The notes under the pieces are model-generated. The model did no database searches and was not told the DNA's origin. It saw nothing but the letters and a program-made list of their open reading frames with translations. From Pseudoalteromonas sp. Scap06 (GTDB lineage: Bacteria > Pseudomonadota > Gammaproteobacteria > Enterobacterales > Alteromonadaceae), in contig NZ_CP041331.1 of assembly GCF_013394165.1 (NCBI RefSeq), positions 62,001 through 126,000 of the forward strand: DNA of 64,000 nt. The letters are read 5' to 3'. Both the position numbers and the translations under genes were made by a program. Shown here piece after piece: positions 8,552 to 18,861 of the stretch; the first letter of the stretch is position 1; every line of letters begins with the position of its first letter.

Positions 8552-11182
8552 TTAAAGTGCTAACCATACATCGGTTGAACCAGGTTCGTTCCCTTGAGTC
8601 CACCATTTAGCTTGGTACTTATTACCTTGATAAGAAACTTCATCACCACTGTTATAGATAGCCGTTGGCTGCCAAACTGCGACACCCGTACCATCTGTAG
8701 GTTGTGTTGTTGCTTCCCATGCACCACCTAAATCAGGACGCTCGCCTTGAGTCCACCACTTTGCTTTATATTCAACGCCGTTATAAGTAACGACATCACC
8801 ACCAACGTATGCAACACTCGCATCCCAGCTTCCTGTAGGTGGATTTGTAGTATCAACGTTTGTAACTGTTACGCTAAAGCTTTGCGTTGTGGTTAATGCA
8901 CCATCACTAACTGCAACAGACACGGTGAAATCTGTATCGGTATCTACAGCGCCTGCCTCAAGACTTATATTTGAACCGCTACCCACTAACGTTAAACCAG
9001 CAGGTACTGTCCACGAATACGTAAGGGTGTCGTTTTGAGCATCATCAGCCACTACAGCTACACTTGCTGATGCGCCCTCTTCAACGCTGATATTAGCGAT
9101 AGCATCAACACTCGGTGCTGTGTTTTCACCCCCTGATGTTGGCGCAATAACATTAACAACAACATCACGATTAACGGTTGCTTTACCATCTGATACCGCA
9201 ACGGTTGCCACATACTGCGTATCTGCAGTCACTGTTGGCGCTGTAATGACTAATGATGCACTATTTTGTCCAGATACCACCAGTGCGCTATCAACATTCC
9301 AGCTAAAGCTAAGTGGATCGTTATCTGCATCAGTTGCAGAAGCTGTTACTGTAATACTCTCGCCTGAATTAACAGATACAGATGCAGATACTGAAACAAC
9401 TGGCTTTTTATTTGTTGGCGGAGCAACTACTCCTCCTAAACCATCATGCATAGCATTAAGAATATCACCATTATCCGCATCTATTTCCCAAGCAAATAAA
9501 CCACCTAAATTATACTGATTAACATACGCTCCTTTAGCCAGTACTGACTTACGGCTATCATAAGTAATTAGTTTACCGGTTGAACGATTCCATACATAAG
9601 CGGCCTGTGCTTGCTCATCATAACCCACTTCAAAACCATTAATACCTGTGCCCGCAGCACCAATCATATTGGCTTTAACGCCCTTGTAATCAATAACCCC
9701 ATCTTCCCATACGCCTTGTGCCGTAGAGCCTTTTAATGGGCCATTACCAGGGGCGGTCATTGGGTTACCATCAATCGCTGCATTTTGCGGGTAAACACCT
9801 TCCCAACCACGACCATACATAGCTGTGCCCACGACGATTTTTTTCGATGGTACATTTTGCGCAAGTAACAGCTGCACTGCATTATCGGTGGTATAAGCAG
9901 GGCCTTTACGAGGTTCGCCATTTTCATCAAGCCCGGTACCGTTACATTGGCCAACACTCATGTGTTCACCACAGTAAAGTGCAGTTTGGTGACCGGTTAC
10001 ATTACTCCATGCGCCATAAAAGTCATAGGTCATGGCAAAAATGTAATCCATATACTGACTAGCCGCTTGGTAATCTACATCTTCAATTTTATCGTAACCT
10101 GCACCTATAGCTGAGGTTAACTCGTATGTACGACCCGTTTCTGCTTCAAGCTTATCAAGCATAGCGCGTAGTTCTTGCATTAATGCAACATAGGCTGGGC
10201 CATCGTTGATTGGATCGCCAATGTCAGGATTGGGACCGTCACCACCTGGGAATTCCCAATCAATATCGACACCGTCATAGAATTTCCATGTTCTTAAAAA
10301 CTCTTCCATTGAGGCAACAAAGGTGTCGCGGTTAGCTTTATTGGTAAAGCCACCGAATGGGTCTGATAACGTCCAACCACCTACAGATGGTAAAATTTTA
10401 ATATCTGGGTAACGCTGTTTAAGCGCCATTAGCTGAGAGTAAGTACCACGGATAGGGTCTTTTGCATCAACCCCTGGCAGTGCTTTTTGTACTGCTGCCC
10501 ATGGGTCGTGAATAACCACTTCGTAATCTGCAGAGCCGGCACAAGCGGTTTCAAGTGCACGTTTAGGACCACCCGATAACGATGCGTTTTCACCACAAAT
10601 TGGAATAAAGCCATACAAAATATGACTCAGATTTTGTGCTGGCATATTCGTTACATCATAATCACGGCCATAAATTCCCCACTCAACAAAGTAAGCGCCT
10701 GTAACTAAACCTTGTTTGATACCAATGTCACGGTTATTTGGATCTACATCCATCGGCAATGGCGCTAAGTGGCCACCGTCAGTATCAGCAATTACAATAG
10801 GTTTGCCTGCACTACGCGCACAGGTCGTGCCACCTTCACATAGCTCAACATACATTGTATGGCGGCCTGCTTTATCATAAGGGAATGAAATAGTGCCACT
10901 TTTAGAACCAGCAGCAAGCGTGCCCTCATTAACTAGCATGTCATCAAAATATACTTTGTAGCTATCGCCACCATCACCACTCCATGCACTCCACTGAATG
11001 TTGATATTAACTTGTTCAACACGGGTAACTAGCTGCTTATAAGAGCCGTTTCCCTCAAGATCTACCTCAACAAACGAATATTGCTGTGGTTCCCAATTAA
11101 TGCTTGGTGTAGACGGTGCAGCAGATGCTGTGCTTGCAAATAAAGCAACACCGATGGCTGCGCTTAGTTGTTTGATATTCAT
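8552..11182 (-). CDS. chiA: ChiA-type GH18 chitinase with two Ig-like and two CBM5/12 domains
   Basis: Secreted chitinase, 876 residues. A signal peptide ends near ASTASA (about residue 21). The ChiN fibronectin-like domain typical of ChiA spans about 24-135, and the GH18 barrel about 158-583. The catalytic motif DGVDIDWEF is at 303-311 with acid Glu310 and supporting Asp303, 306 and 308; SVGGW is at 266-270. Two Ig/cadherin-like repeats (about 592-680 and 687-776) act as spacers. Two CBM5/12 chitin-binding modules (about 784-824 and 835-876) each contain AKWWTQG. It is last in a three-gene operon with an LPMO and a second GH18 enzyme, 65 bp after the LPMO. Processive exo-action is expected for ChiA-type enzymes but is not proved here. 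Family assignment is firm. Confidence 0.95.
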   Translation of the reverse strand: MNIKQLSAAIGVALFASTASAAPSTPSINWEPQQYSFVEVDLEGNGSYKQLVTRVEQVNINIQWSAWSGDGGDSYKVYFDDMLVNEGTLAAGSKSGTISFPYDKAGRHTMYVELCEGGTTCARSAGKPIVIADTDGGHLAPLPMDVDPNNRDIGIKQGLVTGAYFVEWGIYGRDYDVTNMPAQNLSHILYGFIPICGENASLSGGPKRALETACAGSADYEVVIHDPWAAVQKALPGVDAKDPIRGTYSQLMALKQRYPDIKILPSVGGWTLSDPFGGFTNKANRDTFVASMEEFLRTWKFYDGVDIDWEFPGGDGPNPDIGDPINDGPAYVALMQELRAMLDKLEAETGRTYELTSAIGAGYDKIEDVDYQAASQYMDYIFAMTYDFYGAWSNVTGHQTALYCGEHMSVGQCNGTGLDENGEPRKGPAYTTDNAVQLLLAQNVPSKKIVVGTAMYGRGWEGVYPQNAAIDGNPMTAPGNGPLKGSTAQGVWEDGVIDYKGVKANMIGAAGTGINGFEVGYDEQAQAAYVWNRSTGKLITYDSRKSVLAKGAYVNQYNLGGLFAWEIDADNGDILNAMHDGLGGVVAPPTNKKPVVSVSASVSVNSGESITVTASATDADNDPLSFSWNVDSALVVSGQNSASLVITAPTVTADTQYVATVAVSDGKATVNRDVVVNVIAPTSGGENTAPSVDAIANISVEEGASASVAVVADDAQNDTLTYSWTVPAGLTLVGSGSNISLEAGAVDTDTDFTVSVAVSDGALTTTQSFSVTVTNVDTTNPPTGSWDASVAYVGGDVVTYNGVEYKAKWWTQGERPDLGGAWEATTQPTDGTGVAVWQPTAIYNSGDEVSYQGNKYQAKWWTQGNEPGSTDVWLAL

Positions 11183-11247
11183 AGGTCTCTCTTATCCATT
11201 ATTTATGTAATTATTTAATAAGTTTGAACTGCAAAACTTAGGCTTTA

Positions 11248-12852
11248 TTAAAGTTTGGTCCATACATTGGCTTGCCCTGGCGTATCGCCCTGAGTCCACC
11301 ATTTAGCGCGATAGCGCTGTCCTTGATACGTTACTTCTGCGCCGGCTTGGTAGGCTTTGCTAGTATTCCAAGTGGCTGCTGTGTCAGCTTTCGAGGCTGA
11401 TTCCCATGCCGCTGAGGTATCTGGTTGTTGGCCTTTGTTCCACCATTTAGCGGTGTAAATAACGTTAGCAAAACGGGCTTTATCGCTGGCTTGATAGGTC
11501 TGAGTGCTTTCCCATTCAGGTACTGCTGGGTCAACCGGATCGACCACAGGTACATCGTTAACCGTGACACTAAAACTGGTTTGGGTACTTAATTGACCAT
11601 CCGATACAGATACTGCAATGGTGTAATCGGTGTTTGCTGATACCTCTGCAGTGGTTAAGTTGATGTTGGCACCAGAGCCTGTAAAGCTTAGCGGTGTAGG
11701 TACTGTCCAGCTGTAAGTTAGCTCACTTTGCTCATCATCAAAGGCATGCAGATGAATTGCTGTTGTGGTGTTTTCATCAACTACTAGGTTATCTGGGGTG
11801 TGTACAATGGGTGCGGTGTTTGTTGGCGCACCTTGCACACTCAAGGCATAGGTATAATTTGCATCGCTGCTATACACTTGATTTATGAGTACGTCGGTTG
11901 CATCAAACGTAATGTCGCCCGCTTGGTTTTGCACACCAATTTGCACTAAATGCGCGTAATCGAGGTTAAGCTGCTCAGCCAATGCTTGTTGCCAATTTGC
12001 TTGATTGTCGGCATTGATTTTAAGCTGTTGGTTGATCACCTCTTGGCCTGTTTCGTCAAATAATCGCGCCCATACGATGTCGCCTGCAATAGCATTTTGC
12101 CCTTGGCGAACAAAGTAACCGACGCTAGTCAACGAATTTGGATCAGTTGGGCCTGCGTCATTTACTATGTTGATGTCGCTACAGTTATAAAAGCCTTCAC
12201 CAACCACATCATTACGTTGCCAACGGCTATATAAAATGGCCTCGCCGCTGCGGTCTTGCGGAATTGCAACATTCATTTCATAGTAGCGTTTACCATCGGG
12301 GTCTTTAACGACCTCAATGTTGTCGTGCTCTTGCACTAGCTGTAAGTCTTGCCAAGTTAGTACGTCAGTTGCGCTATTGAAGCTTGGCTTGGTAATGTAA
12401 AACTGCCAAAAGCTTGGGTTGTGCGGGGTTGATGCAAGATAACGTATTTGAATATCACCATTGGCATTGGGTACTACATCACTGCGCTGCCAATGTGGTG
12501 ATGGTAAATCCATACCCCGTTTGGCTGTATCGCCACCAGCACATAAAGTGCCGTTTGGTACACTGGCCTCAACTGCGGTTTGATTTAAATAGTCAGGAGT
12601 ATTAACCGAAAATTCAATCGCTTGTACAAACTGCACCGTGCCCGATTCTAAATATGCGGCTCGACACGCAAGGTTAGGAATATTTGTGCCGTCTTCAGGC
12701 CACCAGTATCCGCCATCAACTTGACAAATTGCTTGGCGCGCTTTAGGGCTATCCATATAACCATGTGCTTGCACTTGCGGTGCTAGTGCACTGAGTAGTA
12801 AACCACTAGTAATTGCAGATAGCGTAATCGTGTTAAATTTAATTGATGCCAT
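11248..12852 (-). CDS. AA10 chitin-active lytic polysaccharide monooxygenase
   Basis: Secreted copper enzyme that oxidatively cleaves crystalline chitin and boosts chitinases. I start it at the ATG at 12852 (534 residues), which has AAGGA 7 nt upstream; the longer frame adds 12 poor residues. The signal peptide ends QVQA, exposing His30 as the mature N-terminus in HGYM, the required first ligand of the copper histidine brace. The second ligand is His144 in TPHNPSFWQFYITK, and Phe221 in GEGFYNC is the likely axial residue. The AA10 domain covers 30-232. A GbpA domain-2-like segment (about 239-340), an Ig-like domain (345-433) and two CBM5/12 modules (about 445-485 and 494-534) follow. Middle gene of the chitin operon. 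Substrate chitin is inferred from the modules and neighbours. Confidence 0.94.
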   Translation of the reverse strand: MASIKFNTITLSAITSGLLLSALAPQVQAHGYMDSPKARQAICQVDGGYWWPEDGTNIPNLACRAAYLESGTVQFVQAIEFSVNTPDYLNQTAVEASVPNGTLCAGGDTAKRGMDLPSPHWQRSDVVPNANGDIQIRYLASTPHNPSFWQFYITKPSFNSATDVLTWQDLQLVQEHDNIEVVKDPDGKRYYEMNVAIPQDRSGEAILYSRWQRNDVVGEGFYNCSDINIVNDAGPTDPNSLTSVGYFVRQGQNAIAGDIVWARLFDETGQEVINQQLKINADNQANWQQALAEQLNLDYAHLVQIGVQNQAGDITFDATDVLINQVYSSDANYTYALSVQGAPTNTAPIVHTPDNLVVDENTTTAIHLHAFDDEQSELTYSWTVPTPLSFTGSGANINLTTAEVSANTDYTIAVSVSDGQLSTQTSFSVTVNDVPVVDPVDPAVPEWESTQTYQASDKARFANVIYTAKWWNKGQQPDTSAAWESASKADTAATWNTSKAYQAGAEVTYQGQRYRAKWWTQGDTPGQANVWTKL

Positions 12853-12918
12853 TATTTTATCCTTTATTAGACTCAATACATGGGGCAAGCTCAGGCCTAC
12901 CCCTCATTGTTTTGTAAA

Positions 12919-15900
12919 TTACAGGCTACAACTTAAGGTCCAATCTGCTGTTGCACCCGGCTCAGAGGTTGTCCACCACTTGGCTTTATAAACTGCGTTG
13001 TTATGCACCATTAGATCGCCGCCAGCAGCATGACTTGGGTTGCCCGCCCAGTCTGTTTGAGGGAAGTTTGGATAAACAGGAATCGTGGCTATATCAACTC
13101 CTTCACACGTACCTACAGGGTCACCGCCACCGTTATCTGGATTGCCCGTGCCATCACCCGGTGTTGCATCTGGTAGCATTGGGTATTCAGCTTTGAATGC
13201 ATAAGTTTTTCCATCTTTTTCAATGGTAAAGTTGCTAGGCCCAGTGATTGGCATGTAGTACATCACTTGTGCATTCACAGTTGCACCAGCGCTAAAGTCT
13301 TTTGGTTGACCGCCCCATTCATTGTTCAGTGTGATTGAGAAACGGTGGAACTCGTTCTCAAAACCGCCAATATTATTACCCGCTGCGTTCGAGCCATTTA
13401 CTTCTACTGCCATGCCCAGTTTTTCTTGTGCATTCCAGTTAGATTTAAAAATAGCTGAAGTTGATACCGGCACATCAAATGAGATTTTTGCACCACTAAA
13501 ATCAAGACTTGAGTTATTAGTAAATGCAAACGTTGGGCTGATTGGGTAATTATCATCACCAATTGGGAAGTCTTTTGCTGTAAATGTTACATCTACTGCT
13601 TCAGCAGGCACTGTAAAGTTTGGATTTCCGCCATGTACATCATATGCAACACCGCTTTGATTAAACTTATCGTATGCAAGTGAAGTAAGCGTTGACCCCA
13701 TGAAGTACTCGCCTTTCGCTGTATCGTAGTCAAAGTCACCCGCCAGCTCCCAGAACATAATACCGCCAAGGCCATTGTTGATAACGTAATCAACTTTTGT
13801 TGCCATTGACTCTTCATCTTCCATTGAAAGGAATACTTTTTTATCTGCGTTCCATAACCAAGGGGCTACAGCAACGCTGTCATAGTGACGAGTGTAAGTA
13901 CCTGTTAAGCGGTCATCGGCGTCGGTATCAGGTGTTAAGCCATACACGCCTAAATACGAGCCAACAATGCCGTTTTCAAGGTTTTTAACATGCCATAAAG
14001 GGTTTGAACCTGCTGGCATTTCTTGGCCTGCATCGTTCTTATCATGCCAAAGGTTATCGATACCTAGTGCACCATTACCGCATTTGTTTTTCTCACCTAC
14101 GCCAGTACCTTTAGCGCAATCAGCTTGGTTTGGTAGTGCCGCTTGGCCCCATAAACCGTTTGTTCCACCTGATACATTTTTAAAGCCACGGGTGTAATAA
14201 GGCAAACCAATATTAATACGACCTGCTGACATCGCTCCGCGGAAGTAACGTACGGCCCAATCAGTATTTAAATACCCAATGCCTTCAAACTCTTTGGTAC
14301 CATATACATTCCACTGCGTAAGCTCTGAATCAAGACCCGTGTCAAACAACGCAGCGTTGTGACCTACGTGCGAGTTCCATGCGCCATGTAAGTCATAAGA
14401 CATGATATTTACATAATCGAGGTATTGAACCGCTTGGAAGGTTTCCATTCCACGAAGTAAATAGCCCGACGAAGGCGATGCAATAGTGAGTAAATAATGC
14501 TTACCAGCGGCTTCACCTGCACGGTCTAGCTCTTCTCGTACCTTTTTCATTAGCACTTGATATGAAGCATTCAACCCTGCACGACGTGCGTTAGAAATAG
14601 GAAAGTCATCTGGATGACCTGAATCATTCATTGATGATGGGTATTCATAGTCAATATCAACACCATCAAAACCATACTTTTCAATAAATTCAACAGCACT
14701 TTGTGCGAATGCATTAATGCCAGCATGATTGATTGAACCATCGGCATTAGTGGTCATAGTATAAAAACCACCGCTTTCAACACGGCCTGTTTCATCAAAG
14801 TAACCGCCGGTTTCAGCCCAACCGCCTACTGATATTAATGTTTTTACATCTGGATGTTGTTTTTTGTATTTGTTTAACAGATTAAAATGGCCTTTGTAGT
14901 TAAACTCAGGGTCCATTTCGGCACCAACAACACCTGGCCACTGCATGTTTGTTGCTGGGTTATTTACTGATGCTGGGTCGCCAATTGATACTTTATTGTT
15001 GGCATCAACATGGGCAAAGGCATAGTTGATATGGGTAATTTTATCCCAAGGAATATCGTTTACTAAATAGCTGGGTTGACCATTAGCGCCATTACGCCAG
15101 CTAGTAAAGTATCCAATTACACGGCGTGGATGATCTGGGCCCATGATCTCGCGACCATTTGCGTCATAAATCGTACAGTAAGGCGTGTTTACACCGGGAG
15201 TTTGATATAAACCTTGGGGACGACAGTCAGTGCCCGTAACTGGGCCTGTATTTTCATCAACAACCGTTAATACTTTTGTTACTTGCGCTGTTGCACCGTC
15301 GTTATCGGTCACCGTTAGGGTGAAAGTTGCCTGACCAAGTGCCGTTGCTTGCCATGCAAAACTGCTCGCTGGTGAGCTTGATTGATGAACATCCACCCCG
15401 TTTGCTGCAAAGCTCAGAGCCGTTACTTGGCCATCACTATCAGTTCCAGAAAGTGCAAACACCACCTGCGAACCAACAACCAGTTGATCCGGAAGCGTGC
15501 TAAATGAAATAGCGGCAACAGGTACTTGATTAACAGGGTCAACAACTACTGAATCACTAACGTTCAGCGTATTAACAACTTCTGCAGAGTTCGCTCCTTC
15601 ATCGTCTGTTGCTACCGCGCTAATTTGATGTTCGCCCGTGATAGCTTGCCAGTTAACACTGAACGGCGCAGTGTTATCAACCGCTATGGAAATGCCGTCG
15701 ACAAAAAACTCTACACCTGCAACCGAGCCATCTGAATCAGTTGCTTGCGCCAAAATGACAACGTTGTCTTTATCGTTAAATAAAGAACCATTCCCAGGTG
15801 TGATCTCAGTAATTATAGGCGACTGATTATCATTGACAGCGCTGTCACACGCACCTAAAAGTAACCATTCTTGATATTGACCGGTATTCTCCAAAGGGTT

Positions 15901-16092
15901 TGCTTGTGTCCACCACTTGGCTTCATACGCATTATTTTGTGCCTTTACTTGGCTTCCTGCTGTATGAGTTTGCCCTAACTCCCATGTCGTCAATGTACTG
16001 CAGTCTATTGATGCATATACATTTAAACTAAATGCACTTAGTGATAAGACACTTAATTTAAGGGCATTATTTATTATTTTCCGTGAGCTCAT
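12919..16092 (-). CDS. GH18 chitinase with ChiC domain and CBM5/12 at both ends
   Basis: Secreted multimodular chitinase, 1057 residues, first gene of the chitin operon. After a signal peptide ending near NVYA (about residue 27) come a CBM5/12 module (about 34-82, YEAKWWTQA), an Ig-like domain (about 92-178) and a PKD-like domain (about 190-278). The GH18 barrel spans about 322-790, with SVGGW at 421-425 and the catalytic DGVDIDYEY motif giving Asp476, 479, 481 and Glu483. A ChiC-type C-terminal domain follows (about 825-972), then a Gly/Pro/Asp linker and a final CBM5/12 (about 1005-1055, YKAKWWT). Having chitin-binding modules at both termini is unusual. A GGAGG ribosome binding site lies 5 nt before the ATG. 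Endo- versus exo-action is not decided by sequence alone. Confidence 0.94.
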   Translation of the reverse strand: MSSRKIINNALKLSVLSLSAFSLNVYASIDCSTLTTWELGQTHTAGSQVKAQNNAYEAKWWTQANPLENTGQYQEWLLLGACDSAVNDNQSPIITEITPGNGSLFNDKDNVVILAQATDSDGSVAGVEFFVDGISIAVDNTAPFSVNWQAITGEHQISAVATDDEGANSAEVVNTLNVSDSVVVDPVNQVPVAAISFSTLPDQLVVGSQVVFALSGTDSDGQVTALSFAANGVDVHQSSSPASSFAWQATALGQATFTLTVTDNDGATAQVTKVLTVVDENTGPVTGTDCRPQGLYQTPGVNTPYCTIYDANGREIMGPDHPRRVIGYFTSWRNGANGQPSYLVNDIPWDKITHINYAFAHVDANNKVSIGDPASVNNPATNMQWPGVVGAEMDPEFNYKGHFNLLNKYKKQHPDVKTLISVGGWAETGGYFDETGRVESGGFYTMTTNADGSINHAGINAFAQSAVEFIEKYGFDGVDIDYEYPSSMNDSGHPDDFPISNARRAGLNASYQVLMKKVREELDRAGEAAGKHYLLTIASPSSGYLLRGMETFQAVQYLDYVNIMSYDLHGAWNSHVGHNAALFDTGLDSELTQWNVYGTKEFEGIGYLNTDWAVRYFRGAMSAGRINIGLPYYTRGFKNVSGGTNGLWGQAALPNQADCAKGTGVGEKNKCGNGALGIDNLWHDKNDAGQEMPAGSNPLWHVKNLENGIVGSYLGVYGLTPDTDADDRLTGTYTRHYDSVAVAPWLWNADKKVFLSMEDEESMATKVDYVINNGLGGIMFWELAGDFDYDTAKGEYFMGSTLTSLAYDKFNQSGVAYDVHGGNPNFTVPAEAVDVTFTAKDFPIGDDNYPISPTFAFTNNSSLDFSGAKISFDVPVSTSAIFKSNWNAQEKLGMAVEVNGSNAAGNNIGGFENEFHRFSITLNNEWGGQPKDFSAGATVNAQVMYYMPITGPSNFTIEKDGKTYAFKAEYPMLPDATPGDGTGNPDNGGGDPVGTCEGVDIATIPVYPNFPQTDWAGNPSHAAGGDLMVHNNAVYKAKWWTTSEPGATADWTLSCSL

Positions 16093-16130
16093 TAGCTCCT
16101 CCGCTTAGTGTGTTAAGAAATGCTATTGTC

Positions 16131-16149
16131 AGTTTCCATTTATGAAACT
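16131..16149. promoter_or_regulatory. Palindrome upstream of the chitin operon
   Basis: AGTTTC-CATTTAT-GAAACT lies 39 bp upstream of the first chitinase start. The size and position would suit an operator, but no regulator gene is adjacent and no -35/-10 pair is clear. Confidence 0.35.
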
Positions 16150-16308
16150 AGCATGAACAAAGTAAATATCAAGTAAATAAAGTGTAATTAATAAACAAAA
16201 TAGATACAAATTGATTAATTAATAATATGAGGCTAGTGATTTATAACTACTATAAAAACTATTAAAATACCAAGTTCAATTAATAACATTTATTAATTGG
16301 GCATTAAA

Positions 16309-16329
16309 AAGCCCAGTGAAACTGGGCTT
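16309..16329 (-). terminator. Intrinsic terminator of the protease gene
   Basis: AAGCCCAGT-GAA-ACTGGGCTT, followed on the minus strand by a T-run, lies 28 bp after the protease stop codon. Confidence 0.85.
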
Positions 16330-16356
16330 GGTTTACATTAGGAATGTATATTTTGC

Positions 16357-18861
16357 TTAATTAAATGAAACCGTAACAATATTCGAACATACGTTCTCAG
16401 AAACACATAACTTATAGTTATACGTTGATAATCTTGCGTTACGAACGTAGTCACGGTAACGGCCATTATCTGATACGGTATCTACTAGTTCGCCATTTCG
16501 GTATAAGCTAAGTGACTCAGCACCCACTTCTTCCCAGTTTAGCTCTACACGCATAGTATCAAGACGTGACTTATTAGCGCGTTTTAGAGTCAACTCAATT
16601 TCAACATCACTTACAACAACTGTTTGTGTGAATGTATCTGAGTTGTTTTCACTATCTGTTACAGTTAGTTCAACTTCATAACTACCTGATTCAGCGTAGG
16701 CATGAACAGGGTTTGCATCAGTTGAAGTTGCACCGTCACCAAAGTTCCAGCTCCACTGTGAAATGTCATCATTAACATCACGGCTTGTATCTGTAAATGT
16801 AGCAGTTAAACCTTGTGCTGAAACATTAAAGCCGGCTTCTGGTGGTTGTGGACTTACTTCACCAATAGCACTAAATGTAAGTGACCAACCATTGATATTA
16901 CCCGTATCTGCGCCTGCTGTATCTTCAACATTAAGTGTCCAATCTCCAGTCGCTACCTCAGAATTAAATACCGTTGATGTAAATGACTTCACAATGTCGT
17001 CGTCACTGCCACCTTCATTGCTTTGTAAAGTAACCTCTGTACCTTGTGCTGAAATAAGTGTAAGCACTAAGTCACCAGACCAAGTATGCGTAATGTCTAC
17101 ATCAGCCGTGGTACCAAAGATAGTTAAATCATCGGCCACAGTAATAACAGAGCTTGCACCTTCAGGTGAGTTATCCGGAATCTCAACGCGTTCATTACTA
17201 CTGTAAGTAAAGTCGTTCAAACCAGCAGGTTGCAGCATTAAGCTTACTGTTTGATCTTTAACTTGCTCGTCTGTTGAAGCAGTTACAGTAAAGTCATAAT
17301 TACCCCACTGAGTATCGCTATTAGTTGCTACCGTTAATACAACCTCATCACCTGGACGAGCTGTAGTTGCGCTTAGCGATGCGTCAGTAAGATCAGCAGC
17401 CAAAGCAAGTGAAACGTCACCATCCCATTGTGCAACTGAACCAATTGTAAAGGTATAGGTAACCGTATCACCAACTGTTGCTTGTTGAGAAACAGGTGAT
17501 ACTGATAATTTAAACCCAGGAGTTGGATCAGCATCAATGACTGCTTGGTTAACATTTAGACGTGTACCTGCAACCGTTTTACCATTTAATGCCGCATTAG
17601 CATCACCACTAGACATAAGTAACTCTTTAAGCTCTAGTGATGTTAGATCTGGATTTACTGACAATACAAGTGCAGCAGCACCAGCTACATGTGGTGTTGC
17701 CATTGATGTGCCAGAATAGCTTGCATAACCGCCACCTGGAATGGTTGATAAAATAGCACTACCTGGCGCGCCCATATCAACACTGGTTAAACCCCATTGT
17801 GAAAAGCCAGACATATTGTCGCGACTATCAGTACTTGCAATAGATAATACATTGTCATTTTCATAATTAGATGGGTAATGAGGATTTACATCGTTGTCTA
17901 CCGCATCATTACCAGCAGCAGCTACAAATAAAATATCAGCTTCTTCACTGGCAGTAATCGCATCAGCAAGTGCTTGGCTATAACCACCACCGCCCCAGCT
18001 ATTGTTTAATACACGAAGGTTAACACCTGAGTTTTTAAGGCCTACCATGTAGTCAATACATTTAATAGCGCCAGATGTAGAACCTGTACCATCTGCAGCT
18101 AAAAACTTACAACCTGCAATAGATACATCATGGTTTACACCAACAATACCAACACCATTGTTACCACTGGCACCAATTGTACCTGATACATGTGTACCGT
18201 GGCCTTCGTCATCCATTGGGTCGCCAGCATCGGTAATCGCGTTAATACCGTGTACGTCATCAATATAACCGTTGCCGTCATTATCGATACCATCTCCAGC
18301 AATCTCACCGCTATTTACCCACGCATTCGCAGCTAAATCAGGATGGCTATAATCTACACCAGTATCAATAACACCTACAACAATATCACGGCTACCAGTT
18401 GAAATTGACCAAGCCTCAGGTGCATCAATATCTGCATCAACCGTACCACCAGTTTGGCCTTCGTTATTTAAGCCCCATAAATCTTCAAAGCGAGGATCAT
18501 TAGTTGCGTTTGCTATGCTCACTCGGTAATCAGGCTCAACATACTCAATAGCTTGATGTGATTTTAAGCGCTCAATTGCTTCTTTAGCGCTCATTCCTGA
18601 TATTTTAAATTTAGCGAGGCGGCCTGAAAATAACGAAGTGAAGTTATCATCAATTTCATCGTTATTTAGATCAGATATTTTGGCTTTTACTAACGAACGA
18701 GCTTGCTTACGCATTTCCGGCGAAGCATTCTTTTTATATTTAACAATAATTGAGTCACTACTCGCAGTAACTTTTTGAGTCGTACTGTTTACATCAGGCA
18801 ATTTCGCCGCAGCTAAACAAGGTAAAAGTGCAAGTGTAATAATAGATAATTTTGTTTTCAT
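16357..18861 (-). CDS. Secreted subtilisin-like (S8) protease with P-domain and PKD domain
   Basis: Secreted serine protease, 834 residues. A signal peptide ends near CLAAA (about 19) and an I9-type propeptide ending AIEYVEPDYRVS covers about 35-115. The S8 domain (about 130-440) has catalytic Asp166 in VIDTG, His221 in HGTHVSG, oxyanion Asn287 in NNSWG and Ser386 in YSGTSMATP. An Ig-like region (about 450-545) is followed by a proprotein-convertase P-domain (about 555-666), a PKD domain (about 673-752, WNFGDG at 704-709) and a C-terminal fibronectin-like domain with a Cys pair. It is transcribed from its own promoter, upstream of the chitin operon, with a terminator between. It may feed on protein in chitin-protein cuticles; that is inference. 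Confidence 0.93.
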   Translation of the reverse strand: MKTKLSIITLALLPCLAAAKLPDVNSTTQKVTASSDSIIVKYKKNASPEMRKQARSLVKAKISDLNNDEIDDNFTSLFSGRLAKFKISGMSAKEAIERLKSHQAIEYVEPDYRVSIANATNDPRFEDLWGLNNEGQTGGTVDADIDAPEAWSISTGSRDIVVGVIDTGVDYSHPDLAANAWVNSGEIAGDGIDNDGNGYIDDVHGINAITDAGDPMDDEGHGTHVSGTIGASGNNGVGIVGVNHDVSIAGCKFLAADGTGSTSGAIKCIDYMVGLKNSGVNLRVLNNSWGGGGYSQALADAITASEEADILFVAAAGNDAVDNDVNPHYPSNYENDNVLSIASTDSRDNMSGFSQWGLTSVDMGAPGSAILSTIPGGGYASYSGTSMATPHVAGAAALVLSVNPDLTSLELKELLMSSGDANAALNGKTVAGTRLNVNQAVIDADPTPGFKLSVSPVSQQATVGDTVTYTFTIGSVAQWDGDVSLALAADLTDASLSATTARPGDEVVLTVATNSDTQWGNYDFTVTASTDEQVKDQTVSLMLQPAGLNDFTYSSNERVEIPDNSPEGASSVITVADDLTIFGTTADVDITHTWSGDLVLTLISAQGTEVTLQSNEGGSDDDIVKSFTSTVFNSEVATGDWTLNVEDTAGADTGNINGWSLTFSAIGEVSPQPPEAGFNVSAQGLTATFTDTSRDVNDDISQWSWNFGDGATSTDANPVHAYAESGSYEVELTVTDSENNSDTFTQTVVVSDVEIELTLKRANKSRLDTMRVELNWEEVGAESLSLYRNGELVDTVSDNGRYRDYVRNARLSTYNYKLCVSENVCSNIVTVSFN

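Noticed and set aside
9120..9518. Open frame of 132 codons on the plus strand inside chiA
   Set aside because: It is antisense to the repetitive Ig-like region of a clear chitinase and has low-complexity Thr/Ser composition with no ribosome binding site; a shadow frame.
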